NCBI RefSeq assembly: GCF_001666755.1
Contig: NZ_LZJC01000050.1
Span: forward strand, 17,334-81,333
Source of the DNA: Mycobacterium sp. E1214
GTDB taxonomy: Bacteria; Actinomycetota; Actinomycetes; Mycobacteriales; Mycobacteriaceae
Direction: 5' to 3'
Length of the DNA stretch: 64,000 nt
This document shows positions 19,051 through 28,096 of this stretch, one piece after another. Below the pieces are notes generated by a model, which saw nothing but the letters and a program-made list of their open reading frames with translations, was not told where the DNA came from and did no database searches. Each line of letters starts with the position of its first letter. Within the stretch, counting starts at the first letter, position 1. Made by a program: the position numbers and the translations under genes.

Positions 19051-20174
19051 GCACCGTGGAAGACAACCAACCGCGCGTCTACAAGGGTTTGGCCGGTGTC
19101 GTCGTCGACACCACGGCGATCTCCAAGGTGGTCCCGGAGACCAATTCGCTGACCTACCGCGGCTACGCCGTGCAAGACCTCGCCACGCAACGCAGCTTTG
19201 AAGAGGTGGCGTACCTGCTCTGGCACGGCGACCTGCCCGACGACCAGCAACTGGCGTTGTTCGCTCAGCGGGAACGCGCCGCGCGCCGGCTGACCCGGTC
19301 CCAGCTGTCGCTGCTGGCCAAGCTGCCCGACAACTGTCATCCGATGGACGTGGTGCGCACCTTCATCAGCTCGATGGGAGCCGAAGACCCCGACGAGGAC
19401 GACAGCAGCGAACAGGCCAACTACGGCAAGGCGCTGCGGATGTTCGCCGCGTTACCCACCATCGTCGCGGCCGATATGCGCCGGCGGCGCGGCCTGGAAC
19501 CCATCGCCCCGCACAGCCACATGAACTATGCGGAGAACTTCCTGCACATGTGCTTCGGCGACGTCCCCGAGCGGGTCATCGTGGACGCCTTCGAGCAGTC
19601 GATGGTGCTCTACGCCGAGCACAGCTTCAACGCCTCAACCTTCGCGGCGCGGGTGGTCACCTCCACGCAGTCCGACATCTACAGCGCGGTGACGGCCGCG
19701 ATCGGGGCACTCAAGGGGCCGCTGCACGGCGGTGCCAACGAGGCGGTCATGCACGACATGCTCGAGATCGGCAGTGCCGAGCGGGCGTCGGAGTGGTTGC
19801 GCGGCAAGCTGTCCCGCAAAGAGAAGGTCATGGGCTTCGGCCACCGGGTGTACAAGAACGGTGACTCGCGGGTGCCCACCATGAAGGCGGCGCTCGAGCG
19901 GGTGGCGGCGGTGCGCGACGGGCGCAAGTGGCTCGACATCTACACCGTCCTGGAAAAGGGTATGGCCGAGGCCAACGGCATCAAGCCGAACCTGGATTTC
20001 CCCACCGGGCCCGCGTACCACCTCATGGGTTTTGACATCGGCGCGTTCACACCGATATTCGTGATGAGCCGGATTACGGGGTGGACGGCCCACATCATCG
20101 AGCAGACCGCGTCCAACGCGTTGATCCGTCCCCTCAGCGAGTATGTCGGACCGCCGCAGCGGCCTCTATCGTAA
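19047..20174 (+). CDS. prpC: 2-methylcitrate synthase PrpC
   Basis: 375 residues from GTG 19047 (GTGA overlap with prpB). It is a citrate-synthase-fold enzyme with active-site histidines in LHGGANE (His227) and GFGHRVYKNGDSR (His266). It condenses propionyl-CoA with oxaloacetate. The short form (about 375 rather than about 430 residues) and the operon position identify the methylcitrate synthase rather than the TCA citrate synthase; members of this group often retain some citrate synthase activity. The gene ends 5 bases before the pyruvate carboxylase start. Confidence 0.94.
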   Translation: MSTVEDNQPRVYKGLAGVVVDTTAISKVVPETNSLTYRGYAVQDLATQRSFEEVAYLLWHGDLPDDQQLALFAQRERAARRLTRSQLSLLAKLPDNCHPMDVVRTFISSMGAEDPDEDDSSEQANYGKALRMFAALPTIVAADMRRRRGLEPIAPHSHMNYAENFLHMCFGDVPERVIVDAFEQSMVLYAEHSFNASTFAARVVTSTQSDIYSAVTAAIGALKGPLHGGANEAVMHDMLEIGSAERASEWLRGKLSRKEKVMGFGHRVYKNGDSRVPTMKAALERVAAVRDGRKWLDIYTVLEKGMAEANGIKPNLDFPTGPAYHLMGFDIGAFTPIFVMSRITGWTAHIIEQTASNALIRPLSEYVGPPQRPLS

Positions 20175-20179
20175 GTACC

Positions 20180-23100
20180 GTGTTCGCCAAAGTGTTGGTC
20201 GCCAATCGCGGGGAAATCGCGATTCGGGCGTTCCGTGCCGCCTACGAGCTCGAAATCGGGACCGTCGCGGTCTATCCCTACGAGGACCGTAACTCGGTGC
20301 ACCGGCTCAAGGCCGACGAGTCCTACCAGATCGGCACCGAGGGCCACCCGGTCCGCGCCTACCTGTCGGTCGAGGACATCGTCGCGACGGCCCGGGCGTG
20401 CGGGGCGGACGCCATCTACCCCGGCTACGGTTTCCTGTCGGAGAATCCGGACCTGGCGGCGGCGTGCGCCGCGGCCGGCATCACCTTCGTCGGACCGAGC
20501 GCCGAGGTGCTGGAGCTGACGGGCAACAAGTCCCGGGCGATCGCGGCGGCGCGGGAGGCCGGCCTGCCGGTGCTGAGCTCCTCGGCGCCCTCGACATCGG
20601 TGGAGGAGCTGCTGGCAGCCGCCGAGTCGATGACGTTCCCGGTGTTCGTCAAGGCGGTCGCCGGCGGTGGCGGCCGCGGCATGCGGCGGGTCGCCGATAG
20701 CAGCTCGTTGGCCGAAGCCATCGAGGCGGCCAGCCGCGAGGCGGAATCGGCGTTCGGCGATGCCGCGGTGTTCCTCGAGCAGGCCGTGATCAATCCGCGG
20801 CACATCGAGGTGCAGATCCTCGCCGACACCCAGGGCAACGTGATCCACCTCTACGAGCGGGATTGCAGTGTGCAGCGGCGGCACCAGAAGGTCATCGAGT
20901 TGGCACCCGCGCCCAACCTCGATCCCGCGGTCCGCGAACGCATCTGCGCCGACGCGGTGGCGTTCGCCCGCCACATCGGCTACTCGTGCGCCGGCACGGT
21001 GGAGTTCCTGCTGGACGAGAACGGCCGGCACGTGTTCATCGAAATGAACCCCCGCATCCAGGTGGAGCACACGGTTACCGAGGAGATCACCGACGTCGAC
21101 CTGGTGTCGTCGCAGCTGCGGATCGCCGGCGGGGAGACGCTCGAAGACCTTGACCTGAGCCAGGATTCCATCGTGCCGCACGGCGCCGCGCTGCAGTGCC
21201 GCATCACCACCGAGGACCCGGCTAACGGGTTCCGCCCGGACACCGGGCGGATCACGGCCTACCGCACCCCGGGCGGCGCCGGGATACGGCTGGACGGGGG
21301 CACCACGCTGGGCGCGGAGATCAGCGCGCACTTCGACTCGATGCTGCTCAAGCTCACCTGCCGGGGCCGCGACTTCCCGACGGCCGTGCGGCGAGCGCGC
21401 CGCGCGGTCGCCGAGTTCCGCATCCGCGGTGTGTCCACCAACATCCCGTTCCTGCAAGCGGTTCTCGACGATCCGGACTTTCGCGCCGGCCGCGTGACGA
21501 CGTCGTTCATCGAGGAACGCCCGCAGTTGCTCACCGCCCGCAGCTCTGCCGACCGCGGCACCAAGATCCTCAACTACCTGGCCGACGTCACCGTCAACAA
21601 GCCGCACGGAGAGCGCCCGTCACCGGTCTACCCACACGACAAGTTGCCCGACATCGACCTGTCGGCGGCCCCGCGGGCCGGTTCCAAGCAGCGACTGGCC
21701 GAGCTGGGGCCGGAGCGCTTCGCCGCCTGGCTGCGCGAGTCGCGCGGTGTCGGCGTCACGGATACCACGTTCCGCGACGCGCACCAATCCCTGCTGGCCA
21801 CTCGGGTGCGCACCAGCGGCCTGATGATGGTGGCGCCCTACATCGCGCGGACCATGCCGCAGCTGCTGTCCGTCGAATGTTGGGGTGGCGCAACGTACGA
21901 CGTCGCCCTGCGGTTTCTCAAGGAGGATCCGTGGGAGCGGCTGGCCGCGCTGCGGGAGGCGATGCCCAACATCTGCCTGCAGATGCTGCTGCGCGGACGC
22001 AACACCGTTGGCTACACGCCCTATCCCGAGGTGGTCACGTCGGCCTTTGTCGAGGAGGCGACGGCGACCGGCATCGACATCTTCCGAATCTTCGACGCCC
22101 TGAACAACGTCGACTCGATGCGGCCCGCGATCGACGCGGTGCGCGAAACCGGGTCCGCCGTCGCCGAAGTGGCGATGTCCTACACCGGCGACCTGAGCGA
22201 CCCCGCCGAAACGCTCTACACGCTCGACTACTACCTGAAGCTGGCCGAGCAGATCGTGTCCGCGGGCGCCCACGTCCTTGCCATCAAGGACATGGCCGGG
22301 TTGCTGCGCGCCCCCGCCGCCACGACGCTGGTCTCCGCGCTCAAGTCCCGGTTCGACCTGCCGGTGCACGTGCACACCCACGACACGCCGGGCGGGCAGT
22401 TGGCCACCTACGTGGCGGCCTGGCACGCCGGGGCCGACGCCGTCGACGGCGCCGCGGCGCCGCTGGCCGGGACCACGAGCCAACCCGCGCTGTCGTCGAT
22501 CGTGGCGGCCGCCGCACACACCGACCACGACACCGGCCTGTCGCTCACCGCGGTGTGTGACCTGGAGCCCTACTGGGAGGCGCTGCGAAAGGTGTACGCG
22601 CCGTTCGAATCCGGGCTGCCGTCACCGACCGGGCGCGTCTACCGCCACGAGATCCCGGGCGGCCAACTGTCCAATCTGCGGCAGCAGGCCATCGCGCTGG
22701 GGCTCGGGGATCGCTTCGAGGACGTCGAAGAGGCTTATGCCGGGGCCGACGCGATCCTCGGGCACCTGGTCAAGGTGACCCCGTCGAGCAAGGTGGTCGG
22801 CGACCTGGCGCTGGCGCTGGTGGGTGCGGGCATCAGCGCGCAGGACTTCGCCGAGGACCCGGCCCGCTACGACATCCCGGACTCGGTGATCGGTTTCCTG
22901 CGCGGTGAGCTCGGCGACCCGCCCGGTGGGTGGCCGGAACCGTTGCGCACCAAGGCGTTGGAGGGCCGCGGGCCGGCGAAGCCGGAGCAGGAGCTGGCGG
23001 CCGACGACGAGCGGGCTCTGGCCGTGCCGGGTGCCGATCGGCAGGCGGCGTTGAACCGCCTGCTGTTCCCCGGGCCCACCAAAGAGCTCGACGACCACCG

Positions 23101-23563
23101 CGAGCAGTTCGGCGACACCTCGAGGCTGAGCGCCAATCAATTCTTCTACGGCCTGCGCCAGGGCGACGAGCATCGGGTCGAGCTGGAACGTGGCGTGGAG
23201 TTGCTGATCGGGTTGGAGGCCATCTCCGAGGCCGACGAACGCGGCATGCGCACGGTGATGTGCATCCTCAACGGACAATTGCGCCCGGTCGTGGTGCGCG
23301 ACCGCAGCATCGCGGCGGACGTCCCGGCCGCGGAGAAGGCCGACCGCGCCAACCCGGACCAGGTCGCCGCCCCCTTCGCCGGTGTCGTCACCGTCACGGT
23401 GAGCGTCGGTGACGACGTCGAGGCCGGGCAGACGGTCGCGACGATCGAGGCCATGAAGATGGAGGCGGCCGTGACCGCGCCCAAATCCGGGAAGGTCGCG
23501 CGGGTCGCGGTGTCGCAGACCGCCCAAGTCGAGGGCGGCGACCTGTTGGTGGTGCTGGGCTAG
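20180..23563 (+). CDS. pyc: Pyruvate carboxylase
   Basis: 1127 residues from GTG 20180 (VFAKVLVANRGEIAIRAF), the same length as M. tuberculosis Rv2967c (pca). Domains in order are: biotin carboxylase about 1-450 (ATP-grasp KAVAGGGGRGMRR, catalytic region EMNPRIQVEHTVTEE); carboxyltransferase about 530-800 (DTTFRDAHQSLLATRVRT, HVHTHDTPGGQ, the latter two histidines being metal ligands); and a C-terminal biotinyl domain with Lys1093 in EAMKMEA. It makes oxaloacetate from pyruvate and bicarbonate using ATP. It follows prpC by 5 bases in the same direction, so it is very likely in the prp operon. In M. tuberculosis pca is far from the prp genes. Whether this is the only copy in the genome cannot be seen here. 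Confidence 0.95.
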   Translation: MFAKVLVANRGEIAIRAFRAAYELEIGTVAVYPYEDRNSVHRLKADESYQIGTEGHPVRAYLSVEDIVATARACGADAIYPGYGFLSENPDLAAACAAAGITFVGPSAEVLELTGNKSRAIAAAREAGLPVLSSSAPSTSVEELLAAAESMTFPVFVKAVAGGGGRGMRRVADSSSLAEAIEAASREAESAFGDAAVFLEQAVINPRHIEVQILADTQGNVIHLYERDCSVQRRHQKVIELAPAPNLDPAVRERICADAVAFARHIGYSCAGTVEFLLDENGRHVFIEMNPRIQVEHTVTEEITDVDLVSSQLRIAGGETLEDLDLSQDSIVPHGAALQCRITTEDPANGFRPDTGRITAYRTPGGAGIRLDGGTTLGAEISAHFDSMLLKLTCRGRDFPTAVRRARRAVAEFRIRGVSTNIPFLQAVLDDPDFRAGRVTTSFIEERPQLLTARSSADRGTKILNYLADVTVNKPHGERPSPVYPHDKLPDIDLSAAPRAGSKQRLAELGPERFAAWLRESRGVGVTDTTFRDAHQSLLATRVRTSGLMMVAPYIARTMPQLLSVECWGGATYDVALRFLKEDPWERLAALREAMPNICLQMLLRGRNTVGYTPYPEVVTSAFVEEATATGIDIFRIFDALNNVDSMRPAIDAVRETGSAVAEVAMSYTGDLSDPAETLYTLDYYLKLAEQIVSAGAHVLAIKDMAGLLRAPAATTLVSALKSRFDLPVHVHTHDTPGGQLATYVAAWHAGADAVDGAAAPLAGTTSQPALSSIVAAAAHTDHDTGLSLTAVCDLEPYWEALRKVYAPFESGLPSPTGRVYRHEIPGGQLSNLRQQAIALGLGDRFEDVEEAYAGADAILGHLVKVTPSSKVVGDLALALVGAGISAQDFAEDPARYDIPDSVIGFLRGELGDPPGGWPEPLRTKALEGRGPAKPEQELAADDERALAVPGADRQAALNRLLFPGPTKELDDHREQFGDTSRLSANQFFYGLRQGDEHRVELERGVELLIGLEAISEADERGMRTVMCILNGQLRPVVVRDRSIAADVPAAEKADRANPDQVAAPFAGVVTVTVSVGDDVEAGQTVATIEAMKMEAAVTAPKSGKVARVAVSQTAQVEGGDLLVVLG

Positions 23564-24471
23564 CGGTTGCGGCCGACCAGGGCCGCCCGGGCCAGCGTCT
23601 GCTGGGCCTGCTTGACGTGCGCCGCGTCGACGAGCACGCCGTTAACCCCGACCGCCCCACGGCCGTTGGCCTCGGCCTCGCGGTAGGCGGCGACGTTGGT
23701 TTCGGCGCGGGCGATTTCGTCGGCGGTCGGGGCGTACACCTCGTTGGCGACGGGCACCTGGTCCGGATGGATCGCCCACTTGCCCGTGTAGCCGAGCAGC
23801 GACGCGCGTCGGGCGTCGCGTTCGTACCCGGTGAGGTCCCGGTAGTCGGGATAGGGGGCGTCGATCGCGTCGATGCCGGCGATCCGCGCCGCCACGATCA
23901 CCTTGTTACGCGCATAAGCCCAGAATTCCCCGGGATATTCGCCGAGGGGGGCGAAGTTAGTGTCCACCCGTGCGCCCTGGGACAGCGAGAAGTCGCCGAC
24001 ACCGAAGATCAGCGCGTCCAGCCGCGGGCTGGCCACTGCGATCTCCTCGGCGTTGGCCAGGCCCTCCACCTCCTCGATGAGCGCCTCGAGCCGAATCTGC
24101 TTGCTCAGCCCCAGCTTCGCCTCGAGCTGGGTGAGCAGCACGTCCACCCACCAGACGTCGCGCGCCCGGCGGGGTTTCGGGACGATGATGGTGTCCAGGT
24201 TCTCGCCGGCCCGGGTCACCACCTCGACGACGTCGTCGTGGCACCACTGGGTGTCGAGTCCGTTGATCCTGATCGCCCGCGCGGTGCGGCCCCAGTCGAT
24301 CTCGTTGAGCGCGGCGATGGCCTTGGCGCGGGCCGCCTCCTTGAACGCCGGGGCCACCGCGTCCTCGAGGTCCAGGAACACCAGGTCCGCGCCGCAGCCG
24401 GCGGCCTTGGCGAACATGTTGTCATTGCTCGCGGGCACCGCGAGCTCGGAGCGGCGGAGCAGGTCGGTCAT
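23560..24471 (-). CDS. CitE-like acyl-CoA lyase (HpcH/HpaI aldolase family)
   Basis: 303 residues from ATG 24471, which has GAGGGA a few bases upstream; the frame is open to 24516. The TIM-barrel metal-binding motif VFLDLEDAVAP is near residue 30, followed by IRINGLDT and the acidic GVGDFSLSQGAR. The length is that of stand-alone CitE-like proteins, which cleave malyl-CoA, beta-methylmalyl-CoA or citramalyl-CoA instead of taking part in citrate lyase; no citD or citF is present. It lies 14 bases downstream of a family III CoA-transferase, which fits a transferase-plus-lyase pair for a dicarboxylic acid. The stop overlaps the convergent pyc stop by 4 bases. Confidence 0.88.
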   Translation of the reverse strand: MTDLLRRSELAVPASNDNMFAKAAGCGADLVFLDLEDAVAPAFKEAARAKAIAALNEIDWGRTARAIRINGLDTQWCHDDVVEVVTRAGENLDTIIVPKPRRARDVWWVDVLLTQLEAKLGLSKQIRLEALIEEVEGLANAEEIAVASPRLDALIFGVGDFSLSQGARVDTNFAPLGEYPGEFWAYARNKVIVAARIAGIDAIDAPYPDYRDLTGYERDARRASLLGYTGKWAIHPDQVPVANEVYAPTADEIARAETNVAAYREAEANGRGAVGVNGVLVDAAHVKQAQQTLARAALVGRNR

Positions 24472-24484
24472 CGAAGTCCCTCGG

Positions 24485-25675
24485 TCACAGCACCCCGCGG
24501 GCGCGTAGGTCGTCAATCTCGTTGGGCGTCAGGCCGAGTAGTTCGCCATACACCTCGACGTTGTGCTCGCCGAGGTCGGGACCCAAACGCTCGACGGAGC
24601 CGGACGCCGCCGAGAACCGCGGGACCGGCGCCTGCACGGTCATGGACCCGAGCTGTTCGTCGTGCACCGAGACGAACACCTGCCGGTGCGCCAGCTGTTC
24701 GTCCGCGACGAGGTCGCGGATGTCGTACACGGGTGCGGCGGCGACCTCGTGCGCCTCGAACACGGCCATCGCCTCCGAAAGCGTCTTGGTGGCAACCCAT
24801 TCGGCGACCACGTTGTCCACCTCCCGGGCCCGTGCCAGGCGGCGTTGCGGGTCGGAGAAGTCGGGGTCGGCCACCAGGTCGTCACGCCCGATTGCCGAGA
24901 ACACCCGCAACGCCAGCGCGGGCGAACTGCCGGACATGGCCAGCCACCGCCCGTCCGCGGTTTGATAGGTGTTGCGGGGAGCAGAGATGTCCCAACGGTT
25001 CCCGGACCGTTCGGGTACCAGACCCAGTTGGTCGTAACCCAGCAGCGTCTGCTCGAGCAGACGGGCGAGCGGGTCGATCAGGTTCACGTCGATCAACTGA
25101 CCCGGACCGCCGTGCACGTCCCGGTGGTAGAGCGCCATCAACACGGCATAGGTCGCGTTCAGCGAGGCCACACCGTCGGCCAGCATGAACGGCGGCAGCG
25201 TCGGTGGCCCACCGGCCTGGCCGGTGATGTGCGCGAAGCCGCTCATCGCCTCCCCGAGCGTGCCGAAGCCCGGGCGCTCGCTTTTGGGGCCCGTCAGCCC
25301 GTACCCCGTGATGTGCAGCATCACGATGCGCTCGTTCACGGCGCGCAGGCTCTCATAGTCCAGGCCCCACTTGCGCAGGGTCTGCGGCCGGGTGTTGAAG
25401 ATGGCGACGTCGGCGTGCTCCACCAGTCGGCGCACCAACGCCTGCCCCTCGGCGCTGCGCAAGTCGAGCGTCACGGCGCGTTTGTTGCGGGACAACGACT
25501 TCCACATCAGCCCGACGCCGTCGCGCTGGTTGCCCCAGCCACGAATCGGATCGCCGCTGCGCGGATCCTCGACCTTGATGACATCGGCCCCGAACTCGCC
25601 GAGGTAGGTGGCCACCAGGGGGGCCGCCGCCAGGGTGGCGAGGTCGAGCACGCGTACACCGTCAAGCATGCGCAC
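24485..25675 (-). CDS. Family III CoA-transferase (CaiB/BaiF, Frc-like)
   Basis: 396 residues from GTG 25675, favoured over ATG 25669 because GAGGGTG sits 7 bases in front of it. The family fold is recognisable from VRVLDLATLAAAP, IKVEDP and the catalytic Asp167 in FMLADGVAS. These enzymes move CoA between carboxylic acids. Together with the CitE-like lyase it could activate a substrate such as itaconate, citramalate or a succinate derivative and split the CoA ester; this is inference. The start overlaps the upstream monooxygenase gene by about 14 bases, so the two are co-transcribed. Confidence 0.92.
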   Translation of the reverse strand: MRMLDGVRVLDLATLAAAPLVATYLGEFGADVIKVEDPRSGDPIRGWGNQRDGVGLMWKSLSRNKRAVTLDLRSAEGQALVRRLVEHADVAIFNTRPQTLRKWGLDYESLRAVNERIVMLHITGYGLTGPKSERPGFGTLGEAMSGFAHITGQAGGPPTLPPFMLADGVASLNATYAVLMALYHRDVHGGPGQLIDVNLIDPLARLLEQTLLGYDQLGLVPERSGNRWDISAPRNTYQTADGRWLAMSGSSPALALRVFSAIGRDDLVADPDFSDPQRRLARAREVDNVVAEWVATKTLSEAMAVFEAHEVAAAPVYDIRDLVADEQLAHRQVFVSVHDEQLGSMTVQAPVPRFSAASGSVERLGPDLGEHNVEVYGELLGLTPNEIDDLRARGVL

Positions 25676-27035
25676 CGGCGGTCACCCTCGTGCTCGTCGG
25701 CCGGTCCAGTCCGAGGTGTCCGCGCAGCGTAGTCGACTCGTATTCGGTGCGGAACAAGCCGCGGCGCTGCAGTTCGGGCACCACCATGCGGACGACATCC
25801 TCGAAGGCGCCCGGTAAATGCGTTGCGGCCAAGACGAATCCGTCGCACGCACCGCTTTGGAACCAATCGGCCATCTGGTCGGCGACCTGCTCGCCGGTGC
25901 CGACGAAGCGGGGGCCCTGCAGCAGGGTGGCGCGATGGTTGGCGAGATCGCGAAGCGTAACCGTGTCCCCACCGATATGGGTGCGCAGGTTTTGCACCAG
26001 CCCCCGGATGCCGGACACCGACGCCAACAGTTCATCCGTCACCGGATCGTCGAGATCATGCTGAGCGAAGTCGTAATTCATCAACTCCGACAGCAGCGTC
26101 AACGACGCCATCGGATGGACCAGATCGTTGAGGAACAACGCTTCGCGCTCCTTGGCGTGGGCTTCGGACTCGCCGACCACAGCGTAGGCCATGGGGCAGA
26201 TCCGTACCCTGCCGGGATCGCGTCCGGCGTCGGCGATGCGCTCCTTCTGGTCGGCGTAGTGGCTGCGGGCGATATCGATGCCCGGGTCACCGGTGAAGAT
26301 CAGTTCCGCCCAGCGTGAGGCGAATTCGCGACCCCGGCCCGACGAGCCTGCCTGGATGATGACCGGCCGGCCCTGCGGGGTTCGCGGCACCGTCAGCGGT
26401 CCACGCGCGGAGAAGAAGCGGCCGACGTGGCCCAGCTCGTGCACCTTCGCCGGATCGGCGTATTGACCGGCCACCCGGTCGTGCAGGATGGCGTCGTCCT
26501 CCCAGGTGTCCCACAATCCGGTGACCACATCCATGAATTCGTCGGCGCGGTCGTAGCGTTCGTCGTGCCCGAGGTGGGCGTCGACGCCGAAGTTCTGGGC
26601 CTCGCTGTCGTTGACGGATGTGACCACGTTCCACGCGGCCCGGCCGCCGGACAGGTGGTCGAGGGTGGCGAAGGTGCGGGCGACGTGAAACGGCGCATAG
26701 TACGTGGTCGAATACGTCGCTCCGAGGCCGATTTTCGACGTGGCCTGGGCCAGGACGCCGAGGACGACGCCGAGGTCCAACTTCACCGGGCGGGCCCCGT
26801 AATACACCGCGTCGGCGACCGAGCCGCCGTAGACGCCGGGCATGGCCAGGCGGTCGTCGAAGAACATGAGGTCGAAGCAGCCCTCTTCGAGCTGCCGGCC
26901 GATCTTGGCGTAGTACGAGGCGTCCAGGTAGCCGTGTTCCGTGGCCGGATGCCGCCACGAGCCGGCATAGACCGAGGTACTGCCCGCCTGCATGAACGCG
27001 ACCAGGGACATCTTGTCGTTGCGCCGATCAGCCAT
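25662..27035 (-). CDS. Flavin-dependent monooxygenase, NtaA/SnaA/DszA family (LLM)
   Basis: 457 residues. It is a bacterial luciferase-like TIM barrel with the class signature features GSWRHP near the N-terminus, FFDDRLAMP, and the conserved RAAWNVVTS and GRPVIIQAGSSGRG. The family uses reduced FMN from a separate reductase to oxygenate or cleave C-N, C-S or similar bonds (nitrilotriacetate, dibenzothiophene sulfone and the like). It is the first gene of the minus-strand operon with CoA-transferase and CitE-like lyase, and is divergent from a GntR regulator across a 58-base gap that holds two palindromes. A route in which the monooxygenase releases an acid that is then CoA-activated and split is plausible. 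Confidence 0.92.
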   Translation of the reverse strand: MADRRNDKMSLVAFMQAGSTSVYAGSWRHPATEHGYLDASYYAKIGRQLEEGCFDLMFFDDRLAMPGVYGGSVADAVYYGARPVKLDLGVVLGVLAQATSKIGLGATYSTTYYAPFHVARTFATLDHLSGGRAAWNVVTSVNDSEAQNFGVDAHLGHDERYDRADEFMDVVTGLWDTWEDDAILHDRVAGQYADPAKVHELGHVGRFFSARGPLTVPRTPQGRPVIIQAGSSGRGREFASRWAELIFTGDPGIDIARSHYADQKERIADAGRDPGRVRICPMAYAVVGESEAHAKEREALFLNDLVHPMASLTLLSELMNYDFAQHDLDDPVTDELLASVSGIRGLVQNLRTHIGGDTVTLRDLANHRATLLQGPRFVGTGEQVADQMADWFQSGACDGFVLAATHLPGAFEDVVRMVVPELQRRGLFRTEYESTTLRGHLGLDRPTSTRVTAGAHA

Positions 27036-27049
27036 ACCAGAAACGTAAC

Positions 27050-27083
27050 ATCTGACATTTCAGATATCAAACGTCAGTTGATA
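27050..27083. promoter_or_regulatory. Two overlapping palindromes, probable GntR operator
   Basis: ATCTGA-CATT-TCAGAT at 27050-27065 and TATCAA-ACGTCAG-TTGATA at 27065-27083 are both perfect 6-base inverted repeats. They lie in the 58-base gap between the divergent monooxygenase (start 27035) and GntR gene (start 27094), so one site cluster can control both directions. Confidence 0.65.
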
Positions 27084-27093
27084 CCATGCCGGA

Positions 27094-27741
27094 ATGGCCA
27101 CGATCGATATCGCCGGGACGGTGCGCGAACGCGCCGCCCGGGAGTTGCGGGACCGCATCCTGACCGGCGCGCTGCCGGCCGGCACTCGGATCGACCTGGA
27201 CGCCATCACCGAAGAATTCGCTACCAGCAGGACTCCGGTGCGGGAGGCGCTGCTCGAACTGTCCTACGAGGGCTTGGTGCAGGTGGCCCCGCGCAGCGGC
27301 GTGACCGTGATCGGCATCAGCCCCGAGGATGTCGTCGACAGCTTCACCATTCTCGGGGTGCTGACCGGGCAGGCCGCGGCCTGGGCGGCCCAGCGCATGG
27401 ACCCGACCGAACTCGCCACGTTGCGCGAACTAGCCGCGGACGTGGTGGCGCGCTCCGGGGACGCCAGCATCGGCACGGCGAACTGGCAGTTTCACCAAAA
27501 GATTCACCGCGCCGCCCATTCGCCGCGGCTCATGACGCAGATCAAGCACGCGGTGCGGGTGGTGCCGAGCAACTTCCTGACCGTGTTCCCGGACCACGAA
27601 CAACACTCGCTCGACGAGCACGAGCAACTGCTGAATGCGCTCGCCGACAAGGACGTTGAGCGCGCTCGGTCCATCGCCGAACGGCACGTCTTGGACGCGG
27701 GTCACTCATTGGCCGAGTGGCTGCAGCGCCGCGACGGCTAA
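27094..27741 (+). CDS. GntR family regulator (FadR/FCD type)
   Basis: 215 residues. A winged helix-turn-helix is at the N-terminus (ELRDRILTGALPAGTRID, then FATSRTPVREALLELSYEGLV). It is followed by an all-helical FCD-type effector domain with the metal/ligand histidines likely in FHQKIHRAAHS and HEQLLNALADKD. Such regulators usually sense an organic acid linked to the pathway of the divergent operon. Here the divergent operon encodes a monooxygenase, CoA-transferase and CitE-like lyase, and the shared gap contains two perfect palindromes. Confidence 0.92.
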   Translation: MATIDIAGTVRERAARELRDRILTGALPAGTRIDLDAITEEFATSRTPVREALLELSYEGLVQVAPRSGVTVIGISPEDVVDSFTILGVLTGQAAAWAAQRMDPTELATLRELAADVVARSGDASIGTANWQFHQKIHRAAHSPRLMTQIKHAVRVVPSNFLTVFPDHEQHSLDEHEQLLNALADKDVERARSIAERHVLDAGHSLAEWLQRRDG

Positions 27742-27747
27742 CCCGCG

Positions 27748-28032
27748 CTATCCGCCCCCGCCACCAGCGCCACCACCGGCTCCGCCGCCACCGGCCCCGC
27801 CGCCGCCACCGTTGTCGCCGTACACACCACCGCCGGTGCCGCCGCCGGACGGCACCTGGGGTGCGGCCGGTGGCGCCGACTGCGGCGGCGCCGGATTGGA
27901 CGTCGTCGGCGGTGCGGCCGGTGCCTGACCGCCGGTGGCCGCCGCGCCGACGCCACCGGCCAAACCGAGCCCCAGCGTGACGACGGCGGCTCCGCCCAGG
28001 AGCGCCGCCGCGCGTTGTGCTTCTGCCCTCAT
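27748..28032 (-). CDS. Small secreted Pro/Gly-rich protein
   Basis: 94 residues. An N-terminal hydrophobic segment (residues 10-33, AALLGGAAVVTLGLGLAGG) looks like a signal peptide with cleavage near AAA-TGG. The rest is a Pro/Ala linker and a C-terminal tail made almost wholly of glycine and alanine (GGGAGGG units). No domain is recognised. It converges on the GntR gene with a 6-base gap. Low-complexity composition makes a chance frame possible, but the signal peptide and codon use favour a real gene. Confidence 0.6.
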   Translation of the reverse strand: MRAEAQRAAALLGGAAVVTLGLGLAGGVGAAATGGQAPAAPPTTSNPAPPQSAPPAAPQVPSGGGTGGGVYGDNGGGGGAGGGGAGGGAGGGGG

Positions 28033-28096
28033 CGTGATCCCCTATCTCGCTTCGGTTCAGTCCGAGGTACCCGCTATCGGTTCGCGTAATCGCGGG

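Noticed and set aside
19940..21607. A 555-codon minus-strand frame opposite prpC and pyc
   Set aside because: It is the usual high-GC shadow of a strongly conserved gene, rich in Arg, Gly, Val and His without any motif.
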